DNA of 64,000 bases from Circinella umbellata (GCA_025093555.1 JAIWNF010000007.1:372001-436000), one strand, 5' to 3'. Shown: positions 13,172 through 28,460, counted from the first letter of the stretch. Notes: generated by a model not told the origin, from the letters alone. Program-made: numbers and translations.

Positions 13172-13792
13172 TAATGAAAGGAAGTGTTAAAAAAAAGGGT
13201 GACAGAGTAAGAAAAAAAAACGCGAATTTGTGTTTCTTTTTATGAAAAAAAAAGTCCGCAGCAAAGTGTTGTAGAAGCAGCCAAGCATACTGCGACTATC
13301 AGCATGCCAGTATACCATGTCCTAAGTTACTATTGTCGCATGTTATCATTCCTCTATCGTTATTACCTGGTTTATTCTTTCTGTTCAACTACTCTATAAA
13401 GTATTACTCGATTATATTTATTGACTCTCTGAACAACAGTATTCTATTTTGTATTATTATACTTTTTGATACGTAGCAAAATGTTGATACGCTTTACAAT
13501 ATACTATTACCGGTAAACATTTCATAGATAGTATCTACTAAAAGTAAATATAAGATATTAACAAATAGTACTTTTTTAGTAATGCTTTTTGTAATTATTA
13601 TGTAACAATAATAGAAGAAGTACTTAGTAATAGGAGCACTTGTTTATTGCCAAGTTCACAGGAAATAATCATCTGCTGTTGAAACCGAATATATTCGATT
13701 TTTCTATTCTTCTTTCCCTTTTCAGAAACTTTTTAGCACTCTCTCTCCCTTTCTCTCATACACATCATATTTTATTATATCTTCTCACATAA
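13172..13792. promoter_or_regulatory. divergent promoter region NUP98 / CEG1
   Basis: The 621 bp between two divergent start codons must hold both promoters. Pyrimidine-rich tracts (tctctctccctttctctc, 13739-13756) lie about 40 bp upstream of the CEG1 ATG, common at fungal housekeeping starts. No clear TATA box was found. Confidence 0.4.
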
Positions 13793-15620
13793 ATGAGTTA
13801 CAGTGCTGTACCGAACATTCCAGGACTCCCGGTGAAAGATGATCGTTTTTTAAGAGACAAAGTTGCACAGCTATTACAAATGCGTAGTTACAGGTTAACT
13901 TTTTTTTTTTCGCTTCATTCCATTTTAAATTATATATAAAACCTTCTCTCCACAAAAAAAGAAAGAAAAAAAAAACTGATCTAAAATAATAAAAATAAAA
14001 ATAAAAAACTGCAATATTAGATTTCCAGGTGCACAACCTGTAAGTTTTGGTTCTGCACAATTGAATGAACTTGAAAAAGAAGAGTATGTATTTGATTATG
14101 GGATTTCTTGACTCTTTTATATTTTTTACGCGTATATATAGAGAATCTAAAATATGCTTTTTTTTCCCTTTTTTGCGATCGCAGTTACTATGTAGCTGAA
14201 AAATCAGATGGTGTACGATGTTTAGCATTACTATTAGTAGACGAACATAAAGAACACAAAGTTTATTTGGTACTGAAAACAACAGTTTTTTGTTTCTATA
14301 CGATTTATTTTGTTTGATGATTTTAACAAAAGTGGGGGGACATGGCTTGATATAGTTTGATCGTAAAAGTAACTTCCATGTCGTTGATAATATACGATTT
14401 CCGATCCCACAAGACCCTTCATTCCGGAAGTGTCATACAGATACTATCATTGATGGTGAATTTGTATTAGATACTGAACCTGATGGAACGGTTAGTTTAA
14501 ACTTATTTAAAAGAAAAGACTGCAAAGAGGTGCAATCAGCCATCTAAAAAACTTACAAAATATCTTAAAAAATAGACTCAATTACGATTCTTATTGTTTG
14601 ACTGTCTTGTTATTGCTAGAAAGTTACTAACACCAAGAGACCTAATGAAACGATTAGGTGTGCGTATACATTTATTATCATTACTGCTATAGTGAAGGGA
14701 TCGAGAGATCAACAATTAGACTTACTATATTTGTGTTTATATATTTAGTATCTTCGTAATGATGTAATACGACCTCATAATGCGATGCTAAAAAAGAATC
14801 CACATATGGTAAAACATCAACCATTCAGCGTAGATTTTAAGGAACAACAATTTACATATCATCTTGACATTATATTCAAACAAATCATTCCTGCATTGAA
14901 ACATGGTAACGACGGCTTAATATTTACATCCGTTGATGCACCTTATGCATTAGGAACCTCTGAAAAAATGTAAGCAAATCATCAATAGAGCACCCAGTGT
15001 ATCATTACCGTTATCAATTTTTTTATATTAATCATTCCTCCACATATACATTGTACTGTATTATATTATATTATAATAGGGTTAAATGGAAACCTCTCAA
15101 CGAAAATTCGATTGATTTCAAAGTAAAATTAATGTTTCCTGGCAGTTCAATTCCAGGTGTACCAGATTTCACAGCAAAGCCACGTGTCAACTTACTTGTA
15201 TGGCAAGGCGACAATCGATATGAATACTTCAATGAACTCGGTATAACGGAGATGGAATGGAAACAAACATTTGGTAATAATCCATCCAATATGGATGGGC
15301 GGATTATTGAATGCAACTACGATCCAGAACTTCAAAAAAAACTTGATTTACCATCGCCATGGCGATTTATGCGTTATCGTGATGATAAACCAGATGGTAA
15401 CCACAAAAGTACAGTAACTAAAGTACTTGAGAGTATTCGAGACGCTGTGTCAGAAGAAGAGGTAAATAAAACGAATTCGTTGTTATATATGGACTTAAAG
15501 AGACATTAGTCGACATATACAAAATAACTAAAACATAACAATATATAGCTGATAGACAGAATCCCAAGGATACGGGATGCGTGGTTTGCAAGAAAGAAAA
15601 AGGCCGAAGAAAGTGAATAG
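13793..15620 (+). CDS. CEG1: mRNA capping enzyme guanylyltransferase
   Basis: Eight exons: 13793-13893, 14021-14083, 14185-14269, 14356-14490, 14576-14659, 14749-14969, 15080-15461, 15549-15620; 380 aa. The nucleotidyltransferase motif I is YYVAEKSDGVRCL, whose Lys (in EKSDG) is the covalent GMP acceptor. Motif III is near TIIDGEFVLD, motif IV in DGLIFTS, motif V in MVKWKPLNENSIDFKVKL, and the OB-fold carries DGRIIECNYD and WRFMRYRDDKPDGN (motif VI). Reaction: transfers GMP from GTP to the 5'-diphosphate end of nascent mRNA in the nucleus. The length fits a fungal monofunctional guanylyltransferase, with no triphosphatase domain attached, as in fungi generally. Exon 8 is short and ends in a Lys/Glu-rich tail. 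Convergent with MetAP2, 287 bp between stops. Confidence 0.95.
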
Positions 15621-15907
15621 AAATTATATTACGATCATTACTATGATCATTATTGTTTTTTATAGTACACATCTTTTCCACTTTGCAATTTTTTGTACGA
15701 CACGCACAGACCATTATACAAAACAAACCTAGAACAACACCCGATAGCAAGCAAACACACATATACACATAAGCACACAGCACATACATACATGCATATA
15801 TATATATATATATAAGATGTACTTCAACTACCGAAAACACAATTTACATTCATACAATATATATATAATATATACAACAACTCATTCACATTTATTTTTC
15901 AATTTTT

Positions 15908-18293
<2,386 letters not shown>

Positions 18294-19230
18294 TTTAATA
18301 CTAAAAATATAGTCAGGAAACAGAAAATGAACAAAAAGAAGAAAAAAATTTAAAAAGTCTTGCTGAGTTAATAAAGCACAGTTGTTCGCAGGATTGGATT
18401 TTTGAAGTTCATGTGTGAAACATTGGTAACTGAAGAAACTCTTCTAGAAAAATAGTTTTAGTATTTAGTTGTTGAATACATTTTTGCATATATATATATT
18501 AAGTAGTTGATACATTATTTTAGTAATTACTGTTGACATATAAATTCAGATACGTATTACAAATATCATCCTGTTTGGTCTTCAAAGCATGTATGTAAAT
18601 TCCTTCAACCTACTTTAATATTTTCTTTTCTTTTTATACATCTATTCATCATATTTTTGCAGTCCATTTTCCATTCGTTCATAACTGTATAAAATTAAGC
18701 AGACCAAAGCACAAGTTTTATTAAAACATCTCCGTACAATTTTATGCGGTACAAATCGGCCATAGTGACGTAAGTACCAATATATGTTGTTTGTGAGAAG
18801 CTATTAGCTAAAATAGGGATAACGATTTCCAAAGACATAAAAATTAAAATAAACTTATTGCAGAAGGCCACTTATTCATTTGATCAACAACAGATGCGAT
18901 AACTGTATAGGCTATATAATAATAAAGTATTTTAAAACGTGTCCGTTCTTGATGATAATATGAAAATAGATGAATTAGTTTATTTATCAACTGCTGACCA
19001 TGTACTACTGACTAAAGAACACATATACAGTTCCAAAACCAACAAGTGTAAGAAGAGTATATGCGTGCACACATTCAAATAAAAAAATACTGTATATGAT
19101 ACTGAAATCGACGCACGTACTTAGAAAAAACATATTCTTGCATCCTACATAATCTGCCACTATTTTACCTGCGTATATATTTGAATAGAATTCAATTGTA
19201 CGTAAAGAAAAACATACACTTTCGTCATCC
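18294..19230. other. intergenic spacer
   Basis: About 940 bp, AT-rich, with the MetAP2 promoter at its left end. I see no coding sequence; the minus-strand frame at 19005-19244 has no recognisable composition or motif. Confidence 0.4.
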
Positions 19231-19398
19231 ATGATGACTAACAATAATACAATATTGGGAATAGATACTTTTTACCCTAATATAATTTTATTAGAAGAAT
19301 TGGAAGAAGACATAATTCCAGCTAGAAGTGCTCCCACATTTGTTGGTAAAATACCTATATATTATGATCCACATGCTGCTTTACGTATATATTATTGA
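19231..19398 (+). CDS. possible small protein or first exon (55 codons)
   Basis: A short frame from ATG 19231 to TGA 19398 encodes 55 residues with protein-like composition: GIDTFYPNIILLEELEEDII, then PARSAPTFVGKIPIYYDPH. Third-base use resembles the real genes nearby and differs from the surrounding spacer. A potential donor (gtatat) at 19385 near the end means it could instead be the first exon of a larger gene, but I find no convincing next exon before the TAC microsatellite at 19454. Function unknown. Could also be the remnant of a longer gene. Confidence 0.3.
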   Translation: MMTNNNTILGIDTFYPNIILLEELEEDIIPARSAPTFVGKIPIYYDPHAALRIYY

Positions 19399-19453
19399 TA
19401 AAATCAAGCTTTTGTTCTCAAACCACCTTTTCAAATCATACTAATTACTACTG

Positions 19454-19570
<117 letters not shown>

Positions 19571-20473
19571 GCTATTTTGCTCTTCTTTTTTTTGCCTGTT
19601 GTATGGGTTGCTCTTCAAAAACAAAATACTAACGGCACTTGTTGCGAAAGGCAAAAATACAAACATTCGAAACTTCTTTTCACATATTAAAATGGTAAGT
19701 AAATTATAAGTAACTGTTAGTATTTTTCCTGATTTAATTCAAAAAAAAATCATGTGCACTGTAACACGTACGTAGCACTTTATTAATAAGAATATATATC
19801 AAAATAATACGCAGACAATAATACTATGTCTACGTACTGATATCCAAGAGTAGTATGCACATATCTAATTATATACGCAAAAGGAATGATTAAACCGAAA
19901 AGAGGGCTGCTCGCTGATAGTACGTAATAAAATACTGTAGCTCTCTTTTTGTCAACCCATTGAGGAATAGTATGCAGGCTCACACCGAATTGAAAAGAAA
20001 CTCTTAGACATGTACAAATATTTAAGGATAGAAAGATTCGCCATACCTACGTAAATTCAGCAGAACAGTAACGAACAATGCTATTGCTTAATATTATACG
20101 TACATAGTCACATAATAAAATAAATACATGTCTACGCGCCCCATCTGATAATAAAATGATATTTATTAATACGTACGTATCTCTTTTTTTGCGAATAATA
20201 TTTGAGCAAGTCAGTGCTAATAACTAGTCATAATCGACATACCTTTATATTATATTTTAGTAGACTAGTTTTACATTATCAAATAAACTGATAGCAATGC
20301 CATTCAGAAGTGAAAAAAATCGCACGGATAAGCACTTGTAATTTTTTTTTTAAAAAAAATGAAAAATCGCACCAATAAAGCCATTTTAATCAAAAAATTT
20401 AAGAAATTATCTCCTTTCTGTAGATAAGTTATCATCAATGAACAGTAAAAATTTATACGTATATTCTATATTA
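19571..20473. other. intergenic spacer
   Basis: About 900 bp. A short segment at 19615-19690 looks weakly coding (TALVAKGKNTNIRNFFSHI) but has no start or acceptor that I trust. The rest, rich in tacgta-type palindromes, shows nothing recognisable. Confidence 0.35.
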
Positions 20474-21242
20474 CCGTCACCGCTCGCTATAACGATATTC
20501 GATATAACGATATTTCGATATAACGATAGGGTTTTGGGGTTCAAGACAGATTAAGCGGGGAAATATCGTTAATTTTATATAACGATATCCGATAGGATTT
20601 TAGTAAAATATTGTTATATCGAGCAGACAAATAAGACCTTTATTTTTTTAAAAGGAAATAATACTGGTTTGATGGGCATTTTTTTATGTTTTTACTTCAG
20701 TTTTTAAACATTTTTGTCAAGAATTTCTTCAGGCATCGCCTTTTCCAAAAAAAGAAAAGCCAGTAATATCCTGCTTCTTCTTTCTTTTTAAAATCAGATT
20801 TTTTTATTATACTAACTTTGCAAGTCGAACTTTTTCTTGTCATTTTGAATCTCTTTATAAACAATAGACAGTTTTTGATGCTGATTATAGAAGTACAACA
20901 CTCGCATTTTCTTTCTTATAAGGGATCGACATTAATTATATGTGACGATATGATTTTAATTCAGTTAGAAGGAATATGTTAAGGAATATTTGAAAATAAA
21001 CACTGTACGTACAAAGAAAAAAAAGATCTACTTTATTTTTATAGCTTAGCTACAGTACGAATGATATAATGTGTTTAGAGTTCTCTTCTTTTTGTAAGAC
21101 ATATATATGTGAGGTCAAGTACATAAGGATAGAATTTCACCTGATCATTACAACTCAGATCAAGAATTCGATATAACGATAATTCGATATAACGATGCAC
21201 TTTTGGTCTGACGGGGTGTATCGTTATATCGAGCGGTGACGG
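20474..21242. mobile_element. pogo/Tc1-mariner-like MITE, copy 1
   Basis: A 769-bp element flanked by TA dinucleotides (20472-20473 and 21243-21244), with terminal inverted repeats CCGTCACCGCTCG followed by TATAACGATA-type sequence. The subterminal motif TTCGATATAACGATA is repeated at both ends. There is no coding capacity. TA duplication plus 'CTCGATATAACGA'-like termini are typical of pogo/Tigger-type elements. A second copy lies at 58564-59347 in the same orientation with similar internal sequence, showing it is a family and not a chance palindrome. Confidence 0.85.
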
Positions 21243-24022
21243 TACGTATTTATTTTAGTAGGTTGGTTCCAATAGTGTAAAATCAATTTGAAACGAATAT
21301 CATTCATAAAAAGTTATTATAGAGAAAAAAATGTATAGAGTCTTAATGAAGTATGTTTAGTAAGAGAAGTCGTACTGGTAATATCACTAGAGGATTGGCT
21401 ATGGCTGTTTGCGCTGTACCCCTACAACTAAACACCCGCTAGAAAAAAATCGCACACGTAGCACTACCCATATTATTAGTCTTACTATTTCGATTATTTG
21501 GGAATGACCACTTTAGCATATAATTCTAGTAACACAACAGACACCAAGTCTTTTTTTTTATCTTTATTATTTTCTTGATATGATATCCTGAACTATTCTC
21601 GAAGATCTTGCTACGGATGAAAAGTAACAATAGTTTGCATTTTTCTGACCGAGGAGTGTTAGTGTGGAGGGTTATAATCGCAATTCTATAATCCTGTACC
21701 ACTTTACAGGGTTTTACTGGCATGAAATGTCCTGTCAAGTAAATGTTTACTGTACCAGATTTTTATGTTATTTCTATTATATTCATAGCTTCCCCGCCAA
21801 TGACCACAAAGCTCTTCGATGAGATATTTGTCAATGAAGACCCCATGACGATAGCATTCATACCAGAAGAGCTTATATTACCTTTTTTTAAGTGGCGGAT
21901 AAAATGCATTTCCATTCTTCCTTCACTTTTTTACTCTTTCTTCTTCTTCATGCTAATAAAAGATAACTCCGTGACAAAGAAGGCCCTCTCCATTTTGTTT
22001 CCAAGTTTCTTTTTTTGTTTATATACTTATCTCTCTATCTCACACACACCACTGCGACCTCGAACTAGAAGGTGACATGGGGTATCGTCAAGTTAAAATG
22101 TAGTCAGTATAAGAATTTGGCCATATCGACTTTCACCACGTTATTTGACCAAAAATGTTTTTTTGGAGCTTCCACAATGGTGTAATAAAAATAAACTCAA
22201 TCTTTCTTGTAAATCTGAGGCTGAGAGAAAAATATTGGAGTAAAGCTTGAACAAAAAAAAACGCGTCCGTACTTTATAAAGGACTTCACGGTAAATTGTG
22301 CATTTGTTTGCTTGTTGAAGAAATAGTGTTCATAAACGTATATTTTATAGCCCTTTTAGCCCATCCTATCAAAACTTATATTCCAGAGTTTCAAGAACAA
22401 ACAAAACAATTGAAACTCGAAAACCACACCATTATTGGCTATTGCCGTAAACCTTTGATACATTGTAATTAAAAAAACATGTGTCTGTCTATACAGATGA
22501 TCTATAAACGTGAAGCGAGGTCCTTGGTGAAAAATGTTTACATGTCTCCATATTCTTCAGCGAACCAAGAACTTCGGGACAGAGGTTTATAACTTGACTT
22601 TGACATGTTATAAGCTTAAGGGACAGGAGCTGGTATATAAATGAACATGTCACCATGCTACAGTACTACGTACAGCTGTCACTTATGAGCATGTGCAAGA
22701 TGTAAATTAATATATAATGAAGCGCGTGCCGTTCAAATTGTGATATGCAAAAAATCAAATGTTAATTCGTGAGAAAAACAAATACGATAACGCCTTTCGT
22801 AACACAAAAACAAACGATTATCATTGTTGGGCTAAATAATCCAACAATTACACACACGTAAGTCTTTGGTTTTATTTTGTACGACATCGCTGGATAATAT
22901 GTTGGTACACACGTTCCTTAATAAATGGGTAAGAATGGATAATATGAGTCCGATAATCAGAATCACCAAAAAAGAGTTATTAATATTTACTTTAAAGTGC
23001 TATAGAACAGTTTTTTTTACTTATCGCTGTTGATCAATAAAGATTAAAGCTTAATAAGGTATAATAGAAACACAGTGACAAGAAACGTCTCATAAAAAAC
23101 AACTTTATTGAACTCAGGGTCCAACTTCCTTCTAATCTTTTTATTTAGATCTTCTTACTTCTCATGGGTCACTGCCGTGATAAGCTGAACTTCTATTTTT
23201 TTTGTTCTTAGACAAATTTCGTATTATACTAATAACGTTATTCTTATTAAAAAGGATCGATTTTCTTTTTCAAAAAAAAAAAAGAAAAAGAAAAAGAGGG
23301 TGCTGTTGGACAATGATCACTGGACTATTGTAATTAGATTCGGATATGGGCTATTTTTTTTCACTCTATACTCTACACATTACACAGATAAACATACAAA
23401 ACAAAAAGAGAGGAGGGAGTGTATCATTTTAAATTATATACAAAACAGCAACGTAAATAATTTTAGCTACAGTGTAAATCGAACCCGTGATCCGTTGTTG
23501 TGAATAAAAGCATGATACCCGATCCGATAATATCGCACAAGGATTTTACGCACAAACACAAGTCAGGTTGCCACTTGTACAACTGTATTTTGCAAATTTA
23601 GCTCATTAGCTCCAATAATGCACTGGCGATCGGGATAATTGGACAAAGTTATAGAAAAAAAAACTCACTGATCATGATAGTAATTTTCTCTTTTTCTTCA
23701 TATAGGTATATGCAGCAACATTTCAATAAACAACAATCAACAGCAAACAAATAGATATTTGTGTATAACAAATTAGGGCAGTAGATAGTAGTATGCAAGT
23801 GGTTTAGAATAAAGTGAGTTCTTTCTTTTTTAAGGGTTGAAAAAAATGAAAAAAAAAGCAAGAGAAAGAAAGAAAGAAAAAGAGAGAAGAGGTATACAGT
23901 TTGTTGACAACAATAATAATAAAAATGCAGATAAAAAAAGAAAAATGCTTATAATATGACACCTGTAAATGATAATAAATATAAAATAATTAGTATATTT
24001 CAAATAGCTCTTTTTTTTCACA
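21243..24022. other. large gene-poor spacer
   Basis: About 2.8 kb, AT-rich. A plus-strand frame at 21790-21895 has somewhat protein-like composition (MTTKLFDEIFVNEDPMTIAF) and follows a potential acceptor (ttcatag), but no domain is visible and the frame decays into hydrophobic low-complexity sequence. A tRNA-like stretch near 23480-23550 does not fold. Otherwise nothing supported. Confidence 0.4.
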
Positions 24023-25673
24023 CTAATAATCAGCCACAATTAATAAGGATGACATACCAGGAAAGGATGAATTTTCATCATCTTCAAGTGTAGGTAATGT
24101 AACAGATGGAATGCTATCAATGCGCTGCGTTGAACCACTCTTTGGACGGAACAATATATTATCCTCCTGATTTTTAGGGTGGTGGAGGTCTTGTTGTTCT
24201 TGTTGCTGTGATGATGATGGTTGTTGTTGTTGAATGTCATCAGAAAATGAATTACAATAATGTACTCGTAAATGTCGGCGCATATTACTTTGAACACTAA
24301 AACGTCTCCCGCATCCAGGATGAGGACATCCATGTGGCTTTTCACCGGTATGTGAATAAATATGTACTCGTAAAGATGATGGTCTGGAAAATGTTTTAGT
24401 ACACATTGTACATCGATATCGATGAGTGTTTGGAGATGTTGGAGACGTTGGTAATGCTTCAGCATGTTGTTGAGATTGTTGTGATTGTTGCTGATGTTGC
24501 GGTAGCAATGGTGGAGGTGCAGATGCTCGGTTAAATGTCGTTTGAGTATGAGTATGTTTATTATTTAATATGTTGTTGCTTTGTTGTTTACCAGGTATTG
24601 CAGAAAACGAAACAGCTTGTTTTCTGTTATTGCTAATGTCGTCATGGTTATTTATTGTGCGAGTATGAGCTGAAGAGTTGCTATTTTTGTCTAGTGATAA
24701 AGAGGTAACGGATTTATGAACATCGAAGTTTGATACACGCGCTGGACGTATGGCAATAGGCGCAGTAGAAACAACTGGTTCATAATGCTGATAAACAGGT
24801 GGTGCTAGTATCGCAGTAGTGTTGTAATTATCATTCGTCAACGATGGAACTATTGTAGTAGCTGAAAAAGCACGACGGTGACGGATAGGCGGAGGTGATT
24901 CATAGTCTGAACGTCGCCGAGTTATTGAGCCTATCATTCGCACGGGAACAGTTGAATTTTGTAAAGGAGATGCGATCGCTTGTTGCTGCTGCTGCTGCTG
25001 CTGCTGTTGCTGCTGCTGTTGTTGTTGATGATAATGATAATAATGATGATATAAATTTTGGTCAGATACCGATCGCATATGAGCTGGTTTTGCTATATTG
25101 GTACGCTGATTGTTATTATTCCACTTGTGGTTAATAGAGCTAATCAACTCAGCCGATGACGATGGTTCTGGTGATGGCAAATCGTCAGCAGTTAAGGATG
25201 TATTGTTGTCATCCAGCAACAAATGTGCCACCCCGTTATTATAGTCGGGACTTGGCTTTCTTCGCACATCATGGGTATCAGCTGACGACGATACGGGCAC
25301 TCCCGGCTCTTTTTCAAATAGAAGACTTGCTGAGTCTCGCTTCACTTCTGATAACAAAAGAACCCAAACGTTAGTTTATTATTTTAATTTACAAGGTGTT
25401 CGTATATTGTACTGTTTGATTTGTAAAGAAGAAACAAGAAGAAAAAAGAAATGAGAGAAAGGGTCGTCATAAATCATTGTAATATAAAATGCTTTTTTTT
25501 TTTTTTTTGGTATTTTCTTTTTCCATATTGTTTTTTTTCTTCCATTATTTTTTTTTCTTATCGATAAAAAAACGAAAATAAAATATAAATATAAATATTC
25601 AAATAACCGTGCCTTCTTGTTCGTCGTAATCTGGTAACTTTATGGGTGGTAACGAGATGCGTTCAGTATCCAT
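24023..25673 (-). CDS. two-finger C2H2 zinc finger protein, probable transcription factor
   Basis: Two exons: 25673-25613 and 25347-24023; 461 aa. Two consecutive C2H2 fingers near the C-terminus: CTMCTKTFSRPSSLRVHIYSH, then TGEKPH linker, then a CPHPGCGRRF finger ending RRHLRVH. The canonical TGEKP linker indicates sequence-specific DNA binding. The N-terminal 300 residues are disordered, rich in Ser, Asn and His, with an encoded poly-Gln run (forward 24981-25026, mostly ctg/ttg). The only ATG that reaches this frame is in exon 1 (25673), which joins in phase only through a GC donor (AAG|GCACGG); the GT four bases on gives the wrong phase. Without splicing, the exon-2 frame has no ATG until far downstream. 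Resembles fungal two-finger regulators with a Cys4-His4 C-terminal pair; target unknown. Confidence 0.8.
24981..25026 (-). repeat. CAG/CAA repeat encoding poly-Gln
   Basis: A run of ctg and ttg triplets on the plus strand, read as CAG/CAA on the coding strand and giving about 16 consecutive Gln in the zinc finger protein. Mixed codons make it less unstable than a pure CAG tract. Confidence 0.9.
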
Positions 25674-26151
25674 AGTATAAAAAGCTTCTTTTTCACAAAC
25701 TGACAAAAGAGAAGAAAAGAGAAGAGGTAGCACAGTTTGGACAAAGAGAATTTATAGTCGAATTTGAGTATAAATCTCACACAACACACAAATACCAGTA
25801 ACGTCAAGTGGGCCCCGGCGCGGCCGATCTAATTTTTTTTTCAAGTGCACATGGTGTATACTTTGTCCATACAAATACATGGCTCACTCCACCTCCTGAT
25901 AAGGTTTATTTTGGTCGATCCAGATTATGTAGGTGTATTTGAAATTGTAAGCACATTTTCTTTCTTATTTTGTTGATCATCATCAATAACCGGGATCAAC
26001 TTATTATACACATATACTTAATGACTGCATATATATTTTTTACTTCAAATGCTTTTTATTTTACAGCATCAATGATTTTCTTTTTTTTTATCGATAACAA
26101 ACATACAGAAAGCCGAGAAAAAAAAAACTACAGAGAAGTTTATGTATAAAA

Positions 26152-26352
26152 ATGGAACAGACCGATGACAATATATTGCGATTAATCCAACAAAAAACTG
26201 CAGTGTGTCATGTGTTTCCATTGGGGACTGTTGTGGAACATTTCTTGCCAGACTTGACAAAAAGCCGCAAAAATAGAGGTGGGATGGCACATGGACAAAA
26301 AAGAAAAAGGTTATTATCTTCTGTTTATATAAAAAGAAGAAGCGGGCGATGA
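26152..26352 (+). CDS. possible small hypothetical protein
   Basis: Frame of 66 codons from ATG 26152: MEQTDDNILRLIQQKTAVCH begins in a protein-like way, then a basic segment (KSRKNRGG, GQKRKR) follows. A potential donor (gttatt) sits near 26310. No domain recognised; it may be a first exon, a small basic protein or chance. Confidence 0.2.
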   Translation: MEQTDDNILRLIQQKTAVCHVFPLGTVVEHFLPDLTKSRKNRGGMAHGQKRKRLLSSVYIKRRSGR

Positions 26353-26361
26353 TAAACCCAT

Positions 26362-26413
<52 letters not shown>
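26362..26413. repeat. (AAC)17 microsatellite
   Basis: About 52 bp of uninterrupted AAC units, 10 bp after the weak ORF ending at 26352. Confidence 0.95.
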
Positions 26414-27959
26414 CCATTTTTTTCAAGTCATGTAAATGTTATGGTTGTAAAACAAACAATACTGCTCTCCCCTTTGTTGTAACAAACTTTATTGATAAAA
26501 AAAAATTCTGAAAAAAACTTGATAACAAAGATTTATTCTCCCACTTTATAACGTGTTATACCTTTTCAGGACAAGATCCAGGTGTTGCTCACGCTTGATC
26601 GTTCTACCTTGTCAAAAAAAAAACAATTATATTTTCTGTAATCCTCTTTGGTGCCACCTGCATTACCAACAGTTTTTTTTTTCATATCTTCAAATAAAAG
26701 CTACTGCATAGCAGCAACAGTAATTATTCTCTTTTTTTCAAGTAAAGCCGGGTTGGCTTTAACATTCTCACAGTTGACATTAGAAATTTGCTTGTAGAAG
26801 TTTATTGAGGCGATGTTGTTTCTAGCAAAAATAATCAATGAATGAAAAATGTGTGGTTCTCATGGTTTAGCTTAAACTACACGATATCATCAGTTTCCGA
26901 TTAAACTATTTTAAATAAAATTTGCTTCTGACCAAAAGCAAAAAAATAATACTTAATAGGCTTTTATTAAATCTTACATGAAGACCAGCAATAATGTCTT
27001 TACAGTTTATTAAAGAATTGGATGATCGATTTTCGAAGAATAATGTTACCAAATGTCAAGTGAATTACTGTGCGTATACGTAATACATATTGTTATTTTT
27101 TATGCATGTACACTGATTGAAAATATGTCGTGGAACAAACACAGATCCTGGACCCCTTCGATTATAATTAAACAATTTTTTTTATAAAACTGGGCAATGA
27201 TTTGCATCAGACGCCCTTTTTTCAGTTTTAACTTTCATCATTATGTTTTACCAACAAAGTGTGGCCTCGTGGTTTTGAAATCCTGAAATTGTTGTTCTGT
27301 GTATACACTCCAATTGTGTAATACAGAAGTAATATAACGCCACAACATACACTGCCCATATTATTTATCATAATAAACCCAACATTATTTCTTCCGTTTT
27401 ACGTATTGCATATAAAGATGTATTTCTCTTGCTGACTATGAATAAAAAGATGTATAGCTCTCTATTCATTTAATAAAAGAATACTGAACATTAGTTTCTT
27501 TTATTTTTGGTAATATTGAAACTCTCGTTTATATTAATGTCCAATAATGTGTTTCATTTTTCACACATGTTTAGTATTTTTCAAAATTGATTGTTTATAC
27601 AATATCTTCGGTGAGCTGGGAAAATGATAGTAGCGCGAGCAAAAATAAATAGTATGATTTCTTACAGTTTGTAAATATAAAATTAACAAGAAAGGGACCC
27701 CTGTAAACAGTGATATTTATGGAAAGAAATATAAATCAATCAGCCATTTTGTAAGGGTGGCGACGACCCATATTTAAATCGGAAAGACCTAATTAGGTAA
27801 TTGCTCCAAAATCACGATTGTTTCACTAGGGTTTGTTTTCTCATTTCAAAATGAACAACCCTGTCAATTAAAAAAAAAGAAATAAAACTTTCTCTCTTTT
27901 CTTCTCTTTTATATATATATATATATATATACATATACGTTTATCTTTTTATATAAGAG

Positions 27960-28460
27960 ATGTCTAATCAACGAAACGAAATACCATTTGATTTTCAACA
28001 ACAGCAATACTCTTCTTCTGCTGTTCCTGAACAAAATGTAGCAAGTGGCAGAGTACCAGTTGCACAAAATCAACAATATATGCCGCAAAATAGTAAAGCA
28101 CCACTTTCCCAGGCTCAAATGCCGCAAGCTCAACCACAGCAACAGCAACAACAACAACAACAACAACAACCACAGCAGCAGCAATATCCCGGAATGATAT
28201 ACTCGGGTACAGACGGAGGTTATGATAACAGAAGAGGGTCCCAGAATAGTACTACTCAACGTCCCACTGCCGATCGAAATGCATTTATGGGTACAGAGAC
28301 TCAAGAACGCCGAGCCTCATGGAGTGAAATGACGCCCCGACAACAAGCTAAACAATTGGAGTCTGACATGAAAGATAGGGCCCAAGGTCGAAAAGGATCA
28401 CAATTTGAAGATACAAAGCACATAGTTATTGGTGGAAAACCTGTAAATCTTGAACAATAA
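27960..28460 (+). CDS. Gln-rich low-complexity protein of unknown function
   Basis: Single exon, 166 aa, ATG at 27960 just after an AT-repeat leader (27910-27931). N-terminal two thirds: Gln/Pro/Ser-rich, with a CAA/CAG-coded run of about 15 Gln interrupted by Pro. C-terminal third is charged and looks structured or conserved: RRASWSEMTPRQQAKQLESD, then KDRAQGRKGSQ and the end HIVIGGKPVNLEQ. RRxS motifs (RRGS, RRAS) could be basophilic kinase sites. I do not recognise the family. The high Gln content and a short basic tail suggest an intrinsically disordered regulator; that is inference. Confidence 0.65.
   Translation: MSNQRNEIPFDFQQQQYSSSAVPEQNVASGRVPVAQNQQYMPQNSKAPLSQAQMPQAQPQQQQQQQQQQQPQQQQYPGMIYSGTDGGYDNRRGSQNSTTQRPTADRNAFMGTETQERRASWSEMTPRQQAKQLESDMKDRAQGRKGSQFEDTKHIVIGGKPVNLEQ

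Larger units (their letters stand above)
25674..27959. other. gene-poor spacer with one weak ORF
   Basis: About 2.3 kb. It contains the weak frame at 26152-26352 (listed separately), an AAC microsatellite and low-complexity AT-rich sequence. A GC-rich island (gtgggccccggcgcggccg, 25810-25828) next to the zinc finger gene promoter is the only compositional oddity. Confidence 0.4.

Noticed and set aside
13785..14282. 165-codon minus-strand frame opposite CEG1
   Set aside because: Antisense of CEG1 exons 1-3 and introns; no protein-like composition.
21790..21900. Possible exon MTTKLFDEIFVNEDPMTIAF after an acceptor-like site
   Set aside because: Too short, no partner exon or start found; left only as a note in the spacer entry.
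23478..23560. tRNA-like sequence on the minus strand (contains ACGGGTTCGATT, a B-box-like string)
   Set aside because: The T stem does not pair (ACGGG against TACAC), and I could not build an acceptor or anticodon stem. At best a degenerate tRNA-derived relic.
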